Shown in pieces: positions 11,407-23,181 of a DNA stretch of 64,000 nucleotides. Location: NCBI GenBank assembly GCA_037179335.1, contig JAKZHN010000001.1, positions 1,054,001-1,118,000 on the forward strand, in the 5' to 3' direction. This DNA is from Cyclaneusma minus. Taxonomy: Eukaryota; Ascomycota; Leotiomycetes; Marthamycetales; Marthamycetaceae. Each line of letters begins with the position of its first letter. Position 1 is the first letter of the stretch. The notes below the pieces were generated by a model that was not told where the DNA came from, ran no database searches, and saw nothing but the letters and a program-made list of their open reading frames with translations. Position numbers and translations under genes: made by a program.

Positions 11407-11490
11407 CGACCCCGGGATGATTCGAACACCCAATCTCTAGAGAATGGCCTTAACCGAAATCTAGCGCCTTAACCATTAGGCCACGAGGCC
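11407..11490 (-). tRNA. tRNA-Arg(UCG) with an 11-base intron
   Basis: On the minus strand the sequence folds as a cloverleaf: acceptor GGCCTCG with CGGGGTC (two G-T wobbles), D-arm GCCT/AGGC around AATGGTTA, anticodon stem CTAGA/TCTAG, variable loop AGATT and T-arm GGGTG-TTCGAAT-CATCC, with discriminator G. The anticodon loop is TT-TCG-G...C, giving anticodon UCG (reads CGA). Eighteen bases lie between the anticodon stems, so 11 bases form an intron after position 37, the canonical site. A run of seven A on the plus strand (11390-11396) gives a T-run pol III terminator just downstream. Box A (TGGCCTAATGG) and box B (GTTCGAATC) are intact. Confidence 0.93.
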
Positions 11491-12479
11491 CACTAGTGTT
11501 ATCTAGTGTTTAACCCTTCAGATTCATATACATCCGCATGTAATTGCGGTGGTTGCACCAGAGGGAACTACGGGAGGGTATGTATGAAAGAGCTAGAACG
11601 CTAACCAAAGATTAAGTCCAGCTAACTTATGATTAGATAATTCCTTACCAAACATAGTCTATGTCTCTGAAATGGCTAAATAAAAAGGCGGCTATAGCCC
11701 TTAAAGCACATGGCACACCAGACCCAGCGAAGAAGCTTGGTGGCCGGTGGGTAGAACATTAAAACCAAGGTGCTAAATCCGTCTGAGAATATATATCGGC
11801 ACTTGAAAGTGGATAGCTGCGATCCTGAGCACACGGTGCTACGGGTAGAGAAGCCGCTGGGCAGACATTGCATCCAAGGTATGGTCTTGGAGACTGGCCA
11901 GCGTGAAGGTGAGATTCAGAGGCATTGTGGACATGAATGCTCTCTCGAGGACACCAGATGCCAAGGATTTACTGGACATCGGAACAGGAAGTCTGGTGTC
12001 GCGACATTAGGAGAAGAACTTAACATTTTAAGAAATCGAATCAGGCTGACTTCAGTTCTTATGACGACGATCTCAGGAATTTGATTCAGTACTCTACATG
12101 TACTTGTACGATCAAAGGTTGAAGCTGGAGACGTGCCGGAAGAGCATGTATATCCTCGCTTAATCGCCGCCATCTCCCGCGCCGATAATCGGCTCTCCAG
12201 CCCAAAATAAATTCAGCCTTGCGCCAAAGGCTGCAGCCTCCAAGGAGAGATAATATTATTGAGCACACCTACATCGACTCCCAAGCAACAACGGCCACAA
12301 ACTCCTCTCTGCAAATCCCAAGGACTGCTCTTCGTGTGTTCCATCTCCGATATCCTCGAACTACCAGCTGGCAGCTCAATTGACTGCTTTCTCTGTTCCT
12401 AGCCTCGCAGCGCAGAGAAATTGGGCCGTGTGAGGTTGACTCGTACACTGAACAAGGAGCTTGAAGACTACCAGTGAAG

Positions 12480-13794
12480 ATGTCGGCTTCGATACCAGGC
12501 AATAGGGAATTGCCTGCCTCGAAGTATGATCTGAGCACGTACTGGGGAAGAGTAAGGCATTCTGCAGATGTGTCTGATCCCAGGTGAGTGATGAGTCAAG
12601 ATTTCATAGCTGGTCGAGACCACTCATTCTCTTCTTGGATGCTTCTCTACTGTTGTGTTTGTTCACAGTCGGATTCGCGTTTCCTACCCTGACCAGTTCC
12701 TGGCTACTCATTCTCCATTTTTGTGCACCGTTTTGGACAAAGCTTGCTCACTTGACCACTCTAGGACCCTCCTGGTCTCGAAAGATGGATTGGAGCGGGC
12801 CAAGTCTCTCATCAGTTCTTACAAGAAGGGTCAGGTGAAGGAGATGACGCCGGAGCTGTGGGAGGCGAAGAAGATCGTCGATTCCACTCTACACCCCGGT
12901 ACGGTCTGGCACTGCTTCTGGACGAGTTGGAGGTACTGATTTGCCCATAGATACGGGCGAGCCAGTCTTCCTCCCCTTCAGAATGTCCTCCTTTGTGTTG
13001 TCCAACCTAGTTGTCACGGCTGGAATGCTTACTCCAGGTCTCAAGGTAAGCAGCATCGTCGACCACAATTTACAACGTTTCAGGGCTGATAGGGGAACTT
13101 ACAGACAACGGGCACTTTACTCTGGCAAATCACCAACCAGTCTCTCAATGTAGCCATCAACAGCTCCAATGCCAACAAGTCCACCCCGCTGCAGACGTCG
13201 CAAATCGTGCAATCCTACTTCCTCGCCGTCGGCGCCTCCTGCTCCGTAGCCCTCGGTCTCAACGCCCTTGTTCCCCGCCTCAAGCGCGTCAGCCCTGCCA
13301 CCAAAACGATCCTCACGCGCCTCGTCCCCTTCGCCGCCGTAGCCAGCGCCGGTGCTCTCAACGTGTTCCTCATGCGCGGCGAGGAAATCCGCAAAGGCAT
13401 CGACGTGTACCCGGTCCTCAGCCCCGCCGACAAAGCCGCCCTCTCCGCAGCAGGAAAATCGGAAAATGACATTCCGTCGCTGGGAAAGAGCAAGAAGGCT
13501 GCGACGATTGCGGTTGGCGAGACTGCGGTGTCGAGGGTGTTGAATTCTACGCCGATCATGGTGCTGCCGCCGTTGATTCTGGTGAAGCTGCAACGGATGG
13601 AGTGGTTGAAGAGGAGGCCGAGTTTGGTGTTGCCGGTAAATTTGGGCTTGATTCTGACGACGAGTTTGGTTGCGCTGCCGTTGGCGTTGGGTGCGTTCCC
13701 GCAGAGGCAGGAGATTGCGGCGGATAGTTTGGAGGAGGAGTTCAGGGGTAAGGGAGGCTTGGATGGCAAGGTGGCTTTCAACCGTGGAATATGA
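12480..13794 (+). CDS. FSF1: Sideroflexin, mitochondrial inner-membrane transporter
   Basis: Four exons (12480-12583, 12765-12898, 12951-13045, 13105-13794) give 340 residues. The N-terminus KYDLSTYWGRVRHSADVSDP joins to RTLLVSKDGLERAK; both are characteristic of sideroflexins, as is HPDTGEPVFLPFRM (from residue 78), which spans the exon 2/3 junction. Several hydrophobic helices follow (SFVLSNLVVTAGMLTPGLK, YFLAVGASCSVALGLNALV, ILTRLVPFAAVASAGALNVF, VLPVNLGLILTTSLVALPLA). Human SFXN1 carries serine into mitochondria for one-carbon metabolism; yeast Fsf1 is the fungal counterpart. The acceptor at 12765 was preferred over one at about 12669 because it restores the conserved DPRTLLV junction. 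Confidence 0.93.
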
Positions 13795-16344
13795 AGTACC
13801 TGCGAGGGAACTAGGAGAGGGAACGGGACAAGTCTTCGGTGAGCAATTCCACACACATGTAGAAACGCGATGCAATAGTCTTTTTTTCAGCGGCGCGGAC
13901 AAGGGTTTTCTCACGTAGATTAGAGATGATGCTCAGAGCATTCAATGAGATACCAGGAGATTCGTCACCTTTTAGCCGTCCAGCCAGCCGGCACAGCAAG
14001 TGAAAGATCAGAAGTGGAAGGGAACGGCACGAAAGTCATTTCATATTTGAAACAAGGTTCAGCCCTTGCAGTGTGCAGAAGGCAAACGAAGAGACAGCCA
14101 AGAAGACTCCCGTAGGGATATCGAAATCCCTACACTAACTCTAAGGAATAGGAAAAAGCAATGGACACCTCTACTTGTGACACTTCTCGATCTTGGACAT
14201 CGTCATCTCGACATCACGTGCAGATCCCCTCTTTCATGTAGGCAAGCGACGCCTTTCGCCTTTTTCGCGGATGCTCGAGTGAGACGTCGCCACCGCCAAA
14301 AGCGGTTTGAGGCGGGCAGACAGGCTGCATGTGGGAAGCGATCCGCGGCACACCACATAGTCGTCTTAGCGTGTTCGTCAAAGTTGCCTTCGAGGGATTC
14401 TGAAAGGTTCAGGAAGATTCGGGAAATTTCATCCAGCCCGATCACGTCAACAGTAGGTGTTGCTCGTTGAACATGTCGAGCATTCCTATGATGACGCCTT
14501 GTCGATTTTTACGTGGATTTGGCAGGCGAGTTGCGGTTCGAATCCCTATCGCGGGATTCATGAGGTGAGAAAATGACTGGGTTTGTCGTTACAGACGGGA
14601 AAGCACCTGAACATTCGCTGGAATGGATGGCGGGCGTTCCCAGGTGGGAACATGCGGCTTTCTGCCGGTGTTTCGTTCGTCGTGCTCTGCGGGATATTCT
14701 CGTTGGTATTCTGTTGCCTTTAGTCTTGAAAGTTTCAATTGTAGAGAATATACAGAATAGCAACTGAATCTCAAGGGAATGTCTGAGCCTGTATCATGTT
14801 CTGCAAAAGGGTCATGGAAGGCCAAAAGAAGGCTGAAAGTGTGGAGACGAGCCGTGCAGCGCTGGGGTCAATGCATGCGGACTGGAGGGGACTCGAAGCC
14901 CTTGTTGAATCGTACGTATTTCGAAAGTCAACCTTGTTGTTATGGATGGCAACATACAAACGTTGCCCTTTCAACGTGCGCATTTCTGGAGTCAGTGTAA
15001 AGTCAGATCACGCTCGGGGCCGGGAGAGCACTGCTTTTACTTCTGACAGAGCGCTGGTGCTGAGGCTTGCGAGACCGTTGGATCAGCAGCGGCGAGTTGG
15101 AGCAGCCAGATCAGACCGAGACTTCAATATTGAATATTCCGAATTTCTTGAACTTGGCTCTATGTGCTCTGTTTGCAAAGATGGTGCCGTGGATCGAAGG
15201 ATCCTCGATCCGGCCGTTGCTGGCAGCCACGCTCCGCTCGGCTTGGCGCTTGTTCTGCGACCTCCAGTCACAAACTCAAAGCACTGTGACAAGACCGTCG
15301 CTCGCCGCCTTCACGAGGCCAGACGAGTGGCCCTCGTCGCTGTCGCACGGTTCTCTGTATCACACCCCAGGGCCCGGAATATTGATTTTCGAACATCAGG
15401 CCCAGGTGACGCGAGGCATTTTAATTGAAAGGCCCGCAGCAGCCTGAGATGGCCCGGCAAATCAGCTCCCACGACGCGCACGCGGGCCCAGGGGGTGTTC
15501 GTGAGGCCAGCCCTTTAGTGTCCGCCGCCACTGGAAGGCTGGACGCTGTGGGTGGGGGAGGAAGGCCAGAGACAAGACATTGTGGTGGCGGCTGGAAGGC
15601 GAGCAAGGCAGAAGAAGCACATTGTTGTGTGTAAAATGTTGGAGTTGTGTAGAATAATGTGCGTAAAATAATGTGCTGCTGGCAGAACAGCAGAGTTGCT
15701 ATGGCGAGACTAAGTAGCAAGAGTTTGAGAAGGCGTGGTGGTTTAGGGACTGTTCAGGGCGCAGCCTCGCAAAATTAGTGCGCGTATGCCTGAGAATGAG
15801 CCTGTTGTAGGCTACGGCTACTTCGCTGCTGCACGAGAAGCCTCTTCGGCGGAGAATACGCACCAACAGCATCATTCATCGTCGTGCCCTCACGCTTGCC
15901 CACCCAACCCGACACCACCCCGTCTGCCCATCTCCATACCCGAACCCACACACGAGCGAATGTCGAATTGCTTTGCCCATCTTCCTCGGCTTCGATGATC
16001 TCTTTGCCGCACGCCTACTCGATGCTCAACGAGCCCGACCGGCCACTGTGAGTCCTGGGTCTGCCAAGGTGAAGCCGAGTCTAAGCCCTCGCTCCGTCGA
16101 CCAAGTCACTCAACGCGTTCCGACGGGGGCACTTTGCACCCTGCAATCAGCCCTCTCCCCGATCTTCACGCTGTGTGAGGAAGCCTCTACGAACTTCACG
16201 CTGCCTGGTGGCGAAGACTCGACGCTCTTCACCTCGCCCACAGCCTGCGCGGGTCGATTGCTTCACAAGCAAAACCGTCGAATCTTCCTTCTCCGCACCG
16301 ACGAACTCGGTGCGGATCATCCTATCCTTCCCCCGTGAGCGGTG
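13795..16344. other. Long gene-free stretch
   Basis: No supported gene in 2.5 kb. The open frame at 14796-15428 has no start in good context and no domain. A perfect hairpin GAATCCC/GGGATTC lies near 14541. The final ~550 bases (15786-16340) are C- and T-rich and probably form the promoter and long leader of the LAMMER kinase gene. Confidence 0.5.
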
Positions 16345-18694
16345 ATGTCGACTCCATCGACTGCGACAGCTACTCTGCCGCCTCACAATCCCCATTACGG
16401 ATACTCGCACCACCAGAACTACCAGCCAAACCCGCAATCCTATCGCGGCAACAACTCGCTGCTCAACCCCGGTTCTGGCCGACTAGCCGGCACTTACAAC
16501 TACCCGGCCGCTTCGAACAACACACCTTCCGGCCACTTTCCTCCTCCAGTCTCCTCACGAGCGAGCCAAGCGTCCGCTCAACACCCTGCCACAGTCGTAA
16601 GCTCCAATCCGAGGATCGGGAGTTCTGCTGCAAGGACTGTATCCGAGATGTCCTCCAAGAAACGCAATCGGTCGCCTGACTGGAAGGACTTCTACAAGAA
16701 TGGCCTCCCAAAAGAAGTCATTGTCATAGATGACACCCCTCCTCCAAAATCCGCCTCCGTCGAAGCTGTTGCGCCCCCAGCAGCGCGGTCCCAGAATGGC
16801 CGAGCAGTCGCTGGCAGCAGTCGCCACACTGCGAAAAAACGAAAACGTGACGATGCCAACCCGGCGTACGAACAAATGCCGCAGTCATACTCGGGCCACA
16901 ACTCACCCCAATACCACGGTGGTTCATCAGGCTCGACTATCTCGACTGATCGGACGACGTCCGCAATTCACACTACCGCCGCAACATCTCTGGGCTCGCA
17001 ATACTCGGCGGTAACGTTATCCAACGGCACCATCGGATACGCGGATGATGATGTCCAGCCAGGCCAAAAGAGGAAGAGGACCACTCGTCAGCAGATTGCC
17101 AATGATGCCAAGAGGAGAGAGCTTGAGATCCACGGTGATGCATTCCACAGTTACAGACCGCCTCCCAAGCCTCCCATCAAAGCCGGCGAGGTCGTGGTGA
17201 AGGTCATGCCAGATGTGAGTGTCCCGCAATCCCGAGTCTGCCTAATGCGCACTGACACATTCCAGGTTTCCTACACCAAAAACACCAAGGTTGACGACGA
17301 CGATGGACATTACATTGTCATACCTAACAGTGACCTCACAGATCGATGTAAGTTCTTCCGGCGCTTCATCACCCATCGATCTTGCAACTGCTGACACTAC
17401 ACAGACCGAGTGAGTAAACAACTCGGCCAAGGGACCTTCGGCAAAGTTGTCCAAGCCACAGACAAGAAAAGGGGCGGTTACGTGGCAATCAAGATCATCC
17501 GCTCCGTACAGAAATACCGAGATGCTTCACGCATTGAGTTGCGGGTATTGTCGACTCTCAAGGCAAACGATGCCGAGAATCGAAACCGATGCATACACCT
17601 GCGAGACTGTTTCGACTACCGAGGCCACATCTGTATTGTCATGGACTTACTCGGATCCAGCGTCTTCGACTTCTTGAAGAGCAATGCTTTCGTGCCCTTC
17701 CCAAACAGCCAGATCCAGAACTTTGCCCGACAGCTTTTCACAAGTGTCGCCTGTAAGTTTTGCCCCTGCAAATACCATACTTGTAAAGAGTGCTGACATG
17801 TCTTGTAGTTCTTCATGATTTGAACTTGATACACACTGATCTCAAGCCGGAAAACATTCTCCTTTGCAACAGTGCCTACCAGACGTTTACATACAACCGC
17901 AGGATCCCTTCGTCGTGTTCAAACACCAATAGGCAAGCCGAGCAGCGGAGAGTGCTCTTGGATACGGAGATTCGTCTTATTGACTTTGGTTCTGCCACAT
18001 TCCAAGACGAGTACCACTCTTCCGTCGTGTCTACTCGCCACTACCGCGCCCCAGAGATCATCCTTGGCCTAGGGTGGTCCTTCCCCTGCGACATCTGGAG
18101 CATTGGATGCATTCTGGTCGAGTTCTACACTGGCGATGCTCTCTTCCAGACACACGACAATCTCGAGCATCTAGCCATGATGGAAGCTGTCGTTGACCAG
18201 AAGATGCCGACAAAGCTTGTCCAGCAAGTCAATAAGATGAACGCGAGAAATAATGGCAACGCAGCTGCAAAGTAAGCCTCAACGGGATATTTGTCGAACA
18301 CACGCTGACATTATATAGGTACTTCAAACGCCTGAAGCTCGACTACCCAAACACAGACACTTCCAGGGCTTCTCGGAGATTTGTCAAAGCAATGAAAAAG
18401 CTAGAAGTAAGCATACCCTCCTGCCTGGTCATCTCGCAAAGACTTGCTAACGATCCTTAGGACATCATACCCAAAAATAATGCTTTCATGTCCGAGTTCT
18501 TGAATCTCTTGCGCAGGATTTTCGTCTATGATCCTGCTGAGCGTATCACCGCCAAGGAAGCACTTCAACATCCCTGGTTCAGGGAGGTCGCTGGTCCAGA
18601 TGATGGAACTGAAGCTCAAAAGATTCGACGAGAGCGAGAACGAGAGCGAGAACAGGCAGCAAGGGAGGGTACGATGGGGCAGTATGGCTATTGA
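16345..18694 (+). CDS. LAMMER (CLK-type) dual-specificity protein kinase
   Basis: Six exons (16345-17214, 17266-17347, 17405-17752, 17809-18271, 18319-18406, 18461-18694) give 694 residues. Residues 1-290 are Ser/Pro/Asn/Tyr-rich and disordered, with basic nuclear-signal-like clusters (KKRKRDD, GQKRKRTTRQQ). The kinase domain starts at YRVSKQLGQGTFGKVV (about 318), with VAIK, HTDLKPEN (catalytic Asp about 444), DFGSA instead of DFG-plus-Leu (about 491), STRHYRAPE and the family signature EHLAMME (553-559). LAMMER kinases (yeast Kns1, fission yeast Lkh1, human CLK) phosphorylate SR-type splicing factors and act in growth, stress and cell-wall control. The tail ends in an Arg/Glu repeat (REREREREQ). 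Two exon junctions fall inside kinase motifs and reconstruct them exactly, which supports the model. Confidence 0.95.
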
Positions 18695-19781
18695 GGATGA
18701 AATCCAGACGATGACCTGCTCTCTGGAAACTTGGCGATGACTCGCATTAAAGGGAAGGGGTGAATGGCGCTGGTAATAGGAGGGAAATATCTCCAGTGGA
18801 TCACAATCGACGCATTGGGGACTAGTCAACTGTCACATCGCATCACGTTATGCTTGCTTGCATAGAGAAGCGAGGTGCATGAGTGGTTCCAGCGGCACAT
18901 ATTTGAGGGACTATATCCTTCCTTTCGAGCGTTTGGGTCTTCTCTTTTGATTCTTCCATCGCTGTTGTACTTTATTCCCATTCTTTTTACTTCGGGGGAC
19001 CACATGCGTGCCATCGTTGCGCTTTGTCCGGGCAGCAAAACGACGACTTGGTGCAGCAGGAGTATTAGGATCATCGTCACAACCTTTCCTAGAAACATGG
19101 TGCGGCTATGAAAGTCAGCGGGGTGGGGGGGGGGGCAATACTTTGGCGAAAGGGTAGTGCAGGAGGGGGAGTTAGAAAGGGGTTTCGACTTATTCCCCGT
19201 GGGCTCTTTCTCGTGAAGCCCGCACATCAGCAACATGGATTTCTCCAATGTCTCTTTGTACGCCACTTCCCCGTTTTCACCGTGCTTTGGCTTGACGACG
19301 CAGTTGTCCGCGTACAGTACACTTAGGTACCTACGCAAGTGAGGTGGTTATGGAATCGATTGGATATATCAAACGATCTTTGCAGAACGGTTTACAGGCT
19401 CCTAATTCAGGGTTCTAGACGCTTCTTCGTTCTCCTCCCGTCGTTCCCATCTTTGCAAGCGGTTGTATTTGAAGCGTTCAGCTGGTTCCGCTAACACGAT
19501 GCGTCTCCTACGGTCGGGCACTGATCAACCTTGTTTGAACAACTCCCCCTCTCCCCTCCCCGGCCCCCACCAGCCTGACACCAGGCTATTTCGAAGCACT
19601 TTTGTTCACCGGCCGTGAAATGAAGCAGATGGTTTTTGAGGTCTATGTCCCACCCAGGCTTTCCTTAGATCAAAGCATGAACTGATAGCACTACTAACGA
19701 GCAATTTCTTGGGGTCCCGGGAATTTGTTGCACATCACCGTACCGCTACCTTACCTAGGTAGGTAGGTACCTGATTGAGTA

Positions 19782-19951
19782 CCTTAGCGGAAAGTGGGGG
19801 TTTTTTAATACCGTATAAAAATACGGTACGAAAAGATAGACCGCAAAATCGAATACCTAGACGGTTAAGTTATCGTCTGACCTAGCGCAACGGTACGTTT
19901 TTTTAATGCGGTATTTATACGGTACGTAAAAACCACCGGATTCCGCTAAGG
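19782..19951. mobile_element. 170-bp foldback element (MITE-like)
   Basis: The left end CCTTAGCGGAAAGTGG and the right end, read in reverse complement as CCTTAGCGGAATCCGG, form terminal inverted repeats that continue imperfectly for ~45 bases through T-runs and TACCGTATAAA. There is no coding capacity. Clear target duplications are not visible in the flanks. It is unrelated in sequence to the other two element types in the window. Confidence 0.6.
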
Positions 19952-20194
19952 GACGTCAAAATTAGACAACGGTTTCCAAGGTTACCAGAGTTTTCAACGG
20001 TTTTTCAGGGTTTTGGCGGTTTTACCATTTACCAGGTTTGATATAGTTTATAAACGGGTTTTTCTCACGCCCCTGCTCCGCAAGGGAGTAGCTCGTCACC
20101 CGGGCAGTAAATTCCTAGGTAGTGTAACGCTTTGATTTTTGGCGAACGTTTTTTTTAACTACTTGCCCGGGCTTTTCTCGGTTATTTGGCTTTC

Positions 20195-20300
20195 TGTCAA
20201 TCGCTGACAGCCTGACCTTTCTCTCAAATACTTGGAGATTTCTCGGCTATCTGGATTTCTCTCAAATACTTGGGTTTCTCTCAATGACTTGTATTTTTTC
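20195..20300. repeat. Array of ~20-bp repeat variants
   Basis: Units such as TTTCTCTCAAATACTTGG repeat four to five times. This is a T-rich variant of the dispersed repeat family. Confidence 0.6.
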
Positions 20301-20851
20301 AATTCCACCTTGAGACAGTCTACATGCCGCTTCAGGCTACAGTGTCACGATCAAATGGAAGTTGCGATAGGATCGACTTGAAGTTTACTGGTTAGAGCTG
20401 GTTTTATTATTTCCGCTATATCCAGTGAAAAAGAAAGAAAGAGCCTTCTTCCCATTTCGCCAAAGAACCACACAATCTACTATTTGCAAAATACCTGAAA
20501 GAAACCTAAAACAGAACCTAGAAATGCTGAAGACAGACCAAAGGAACCTAGGAAGAGTGAAAAGCCTCCTCCGCCTTGCCTTTGAAACTCCAGACTCCAG
20601 AAAGAAAGAGACCTAGTTACCAGAGAGAAAATGACCTACCTAGAGAGAGAGCGACCTAGGGACCCAGGAAGATTCACGATCTACCAGAAGAGGATCTGGT
20701 AGAGAACGAAATCAGAAACCAGCTGACTTACCATGGAACAAAACTTCAGCCTCACCGACATACCTACCAGAAGAGAAAGATGGAAATCAGAACCAGCTGA
20801 CTTCCATACCAACTCCCACCTCACCAGCACCCAGGGGCCAGCGTCCCGCGC

Positions 20852-21577
20852 TCAGTCCCCCAGATACCGATGCCCGGCCCAGTCCCCAGGCTCCGTCGCC
20901 GGCGCCGTCTCCGACCTCTGCACCTCCGGCCTCCCCTCCTTCAAACTCTTCGCCGTCATCTCCTTCTCGCGCGCCTTGCGGACATTGGCTAGCATGACCC
21001 GCAACGCCTCATTCCAGACATCGCGCGGTTTCGGCTCCGGCTTTACCTCCTCCACTGCAACTTTGGCAGGGCGTGGAAGAGGCAAAGCGTAGCCGGGCAC
21101 GATGGCGGGACATGAGCGTCTGCGGGGCTGTGGCGGCGGCGAGAAGAGCGAGATCTGCACTTGCGAGGTGCGGAACTCGGGCGAGAGGGAGACGGGAGGG
21201 AGCGCTGGGAGGTCTTTGTTGAGGTCGAGGTAGCGGCTGGTGCGGAGACGCGAGGGGCGGGTTGTTAGCACCGGGCGGGAGAAGTTGGGCACTGGGCGCT
21301 GACCGTGGGAGCTGGCGGGAGGCTGGCTGGGGTTTGAGGTCAGTGGGCCACCGGGGATGCGCTCTCTTTGGCTCGGGGGCCTCGAGAAGGTCTCTTCAGA
21401 CGGAGGTGGAGTTGTGACTGTCGAGGAGGCGACAGAGGGACTCCGTCCGAAGAGCTTGGCGAGGCGAGAGCCGGGGCGCGCGCTCCTCTGCGTCGACGAC
21501 CTGGAGAGAGGGTTAGCCGTTGACGGTCTGTCCTGGTGGACGTTGCGGCTAACCACTTTCCGGAGGAGAGAAGGCAT
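20852..21577 (-). CDS. Ser/Pro-rich hypothetical protein
   Basis: One exon, 241 residues from the ATG of MPSLLRKVVSRNVHQDRP (the open frame extends upstream only with a TTG start). The protein is basic and rich in Ser, Pro, Arg and Thr (GSRLAKLFGRSPSVASS, QRERIPGGPLTSN), with a YLDLNKDLPALPPVSLSP segment typical of short linear motifs. Near the C-terminus a conserved-looking amphipathic helix reads VWNEALRVMLANVRKAREKE. I do not recognise a family. It is probably a disordered nuclear or cytoskeletal-adaptor-like protein. High-quality third-position bias supports coding. Confidence 0.6.
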   Translation of the reverse strand: MPSLLRKVVSRNVHQDRPSTANPLSRSSTQRSARPGSRLAKLFGRSPSVASSTVTTPPPSEETFSRPPSQRERIPGGPLTSNPSQPPASSHGQRPVPNFSRPVLTTRPSRLRTSRYLDLNKDLPALPPVSLSPEFRTSQVQISLFSPPPQPRRRSCPAIVPGYALPLPRPAKVAVEEVKPEPKPRDVWNEALRVMLANVRKAREKEMTAKSLKEGRPEVQRSETAPATEPGDWAGHRYLGD

Positions 21578-22256
21578 GGTGGTGACTTCTCTCAAACGAC
21601 GCTTGGTTGGTTTTGGTGGTATGCTGATCGTGGCTTTGAACTGGTTGGGTATAACGGTTGGCAGACTGTTAATCAAGAGGGCGGGAGTCTCGATTGTTGA
21701 TCGAGACGGTGGATCTCAATCAGCCTGTGGACAGGTGGAGAGATAAAGTTGTTGTGACTGACAACTGTATTTATGCTCATGCTGAGATCCATTGTCGAAC
21801 TGTACTGAGGCTGTACGCGGTATGTTCAGAGGTTGTCATTTTGTTGCCGAGATTGACAGGGACGAGAATTTCTGCGCGGTATGGGATGTTAACTTCGAGC
21901 ACAGACAAAGGCTAGGAGATACGTTGGACGGTGGAAGCTCCTGTTGTTCGGAGGTTGTTTCTGGCCAGTTCTATTGAGGCATGTCTTGACTCTTGTGAAC
22001 AAAGAGACAATAACACCAACCACGGGCACAGAGTTGTCCGCGTACTTGACCTCTGAAAGAATTCGGGACTATGTTGGCTGCTGTACGTGCAATCAATGGA
22101 ACAGCGACAGCACAAGCCTGGCGCAGCGAGACACTGTTCAGGTCCGTTTCGATATTCTCAGTTACTTGGAATATTCCAAGTGATTTCGCTCGACTCCCCT
22201 GGCTGTGTAGGTACAGAATAGATCGGTATCCTCAGCATAAGTGTCTGTCTCACGGT
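21578..22256. other. Short intergenic region
   Basis: Promoter side of the Ser/Pro-rich gene and 3' side of the dehydrogenase. One or two repeat units (22150-22185) are present; no gene seen. Confidence 0.5.
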
Positions 22257-23181
22257 CTAGTAGTTCAACTGGGTACCATCCCACTGGAACAACTTTCCAC
22301 TGTGAGTTTCCTTCGTGGCAGCATCGATGACCTTGATAAGCCCGTTGACGCTTTCGTCCTGGCCAATCATGTAACTGTTACTGTCAAACCCTAGCTTTTC
22401 AAAAGATGCCGCTGCTTCATCGCCCATTGCTGTGTTGACCCAGCTATGCAAATCTGAGTCAGTATTCATAACCACGCTTTCTGCATACATGTCTTACCCT
22501 GGATGTACTGAAAATGCATTGAGTTTAGGTTCCTCGATCTGCATCGCCTTGGTGAGCCAATGCAGTACGGCTTTCGTAGGCCCATAAGCCGCGTTCGAGA
22601 ACGGGATCATGTCCCTGTACGGCATTAGCGGGTAGTTGCTAGCAGGACTGGCTAAAGGCGACTCACTGGTCCACTGTATCAGCGACTTGCACATTTCAAA
22701 CGCAGAGATGGTCATGACGGCGCACACTTACCGTGATCATTCCGGCTATTGACCCCATGCTCACCCACATCGGGTTCTCGGCTTTCTTCAGCAGAGGAAG
22801 CATAGCCTGATAAAGACGTACATTTCCATATATATTCGGCTCGACGTGCTTTTGAATGTCTTCAGTCTTGACTTCGGAAACTCGTGGCCAAATAAAAGCC
22901 ACCGCGGCGTTGGCAATCAAGATATCGAGGTGGTCGATGCCTCGGTACGCAAGCTCCTTGACGGCGTCGGCGGCGTCGGTTGCGCTGACTAGGTCGATCT
23001 TGACGAGAATCAAGGAGGTTCCTGGGGCCTTGGGGAGCTCGAGTAGGGCGTTGGAGTTTGAGTTTGTGATGTTGCGGTTGGCGGCGATGATGGTGTGGTT
23101 GGGTTTGCTGAGGTAGAGCTGTAGCAGGCCTCTGCCAATACCTCTGCTCGCGCCAGTGATCAGGACGATGGTTGGCGCCAT
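22257..23181 (-). CDS. Short-chain dehydrogenase/reductase, norsolorinic acid ketoreductase-like
   Basis: Three exons on the minus strand (23181-22732, 22673-22498, 22443-22257) give 270 residues. The nucleotide-binding motif TGASRGIG is at 9-16, the NNAG position reads ANAAVA, the catalytic Ser lies in VSMGS (about 144) and the active-site pair YGPTK at 180-184, so the enzyme looks intact. The sequence WPRVSEVKTEDIQKHVEPN-YGNVRLYQAMLPLL resembles the NorA/Ver-type and C-factor-like subgroup of classical SDRs that reduce polyketides and other carbonyls with NADPH. Such genes occur both in secondary-metabolite clusters and singly. Its distance of ~4 kb from the UstYa/peptide pair makes a role there possible but unproven. 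The donor after GMIT and the acceptor before WTSESP preserve the phase. Confidence 0.88.

Larger units (their letters stand above)
11092..12479. other. Intergenic region with one tRNA gene
   Basis: Apart from the tRNA-Arg gene at 11407-11490 I see no gene. The AT-rich stretch after the tRNA (11500-11800) has no recognisable element. The last few hundred bases are the sideroflexin promoter. Confidence 0.5.
18695..20851. other. Intergenic region with an inverted-repeat element
   Basis: Contains the kinase 3' region, a foldback element (19782-19951), an array of ~20-bp repeats (20195-20300) and an ~85-bp imperfect duplication: CTACCAGAAGAG...CAGCTGACTT occurs at 20681-20733 and again at 20764-20807. 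No gene recognised; the minus frame 18826-19338 has no protein-like features. Confidence 0.5.

Noticed and set aside
13117..13914. Minus-strand frames antisense to sideroflexin
   Set aside because: Arg- and Gln-rich shadow of the real gene.
14500..14575. Possible tRNA because of GGTTCGAATCC and a hairpin
   Set aside because: The flanking bases cannot form a T-stem or acceptor stem; only a simple GAATCCC/GGGATTC hairpin is present.
14796..15428. Plus-strand frame of 210 codons
   Set aside because: Starts with a weak context, has no domain, and its region shows no third-position bias.
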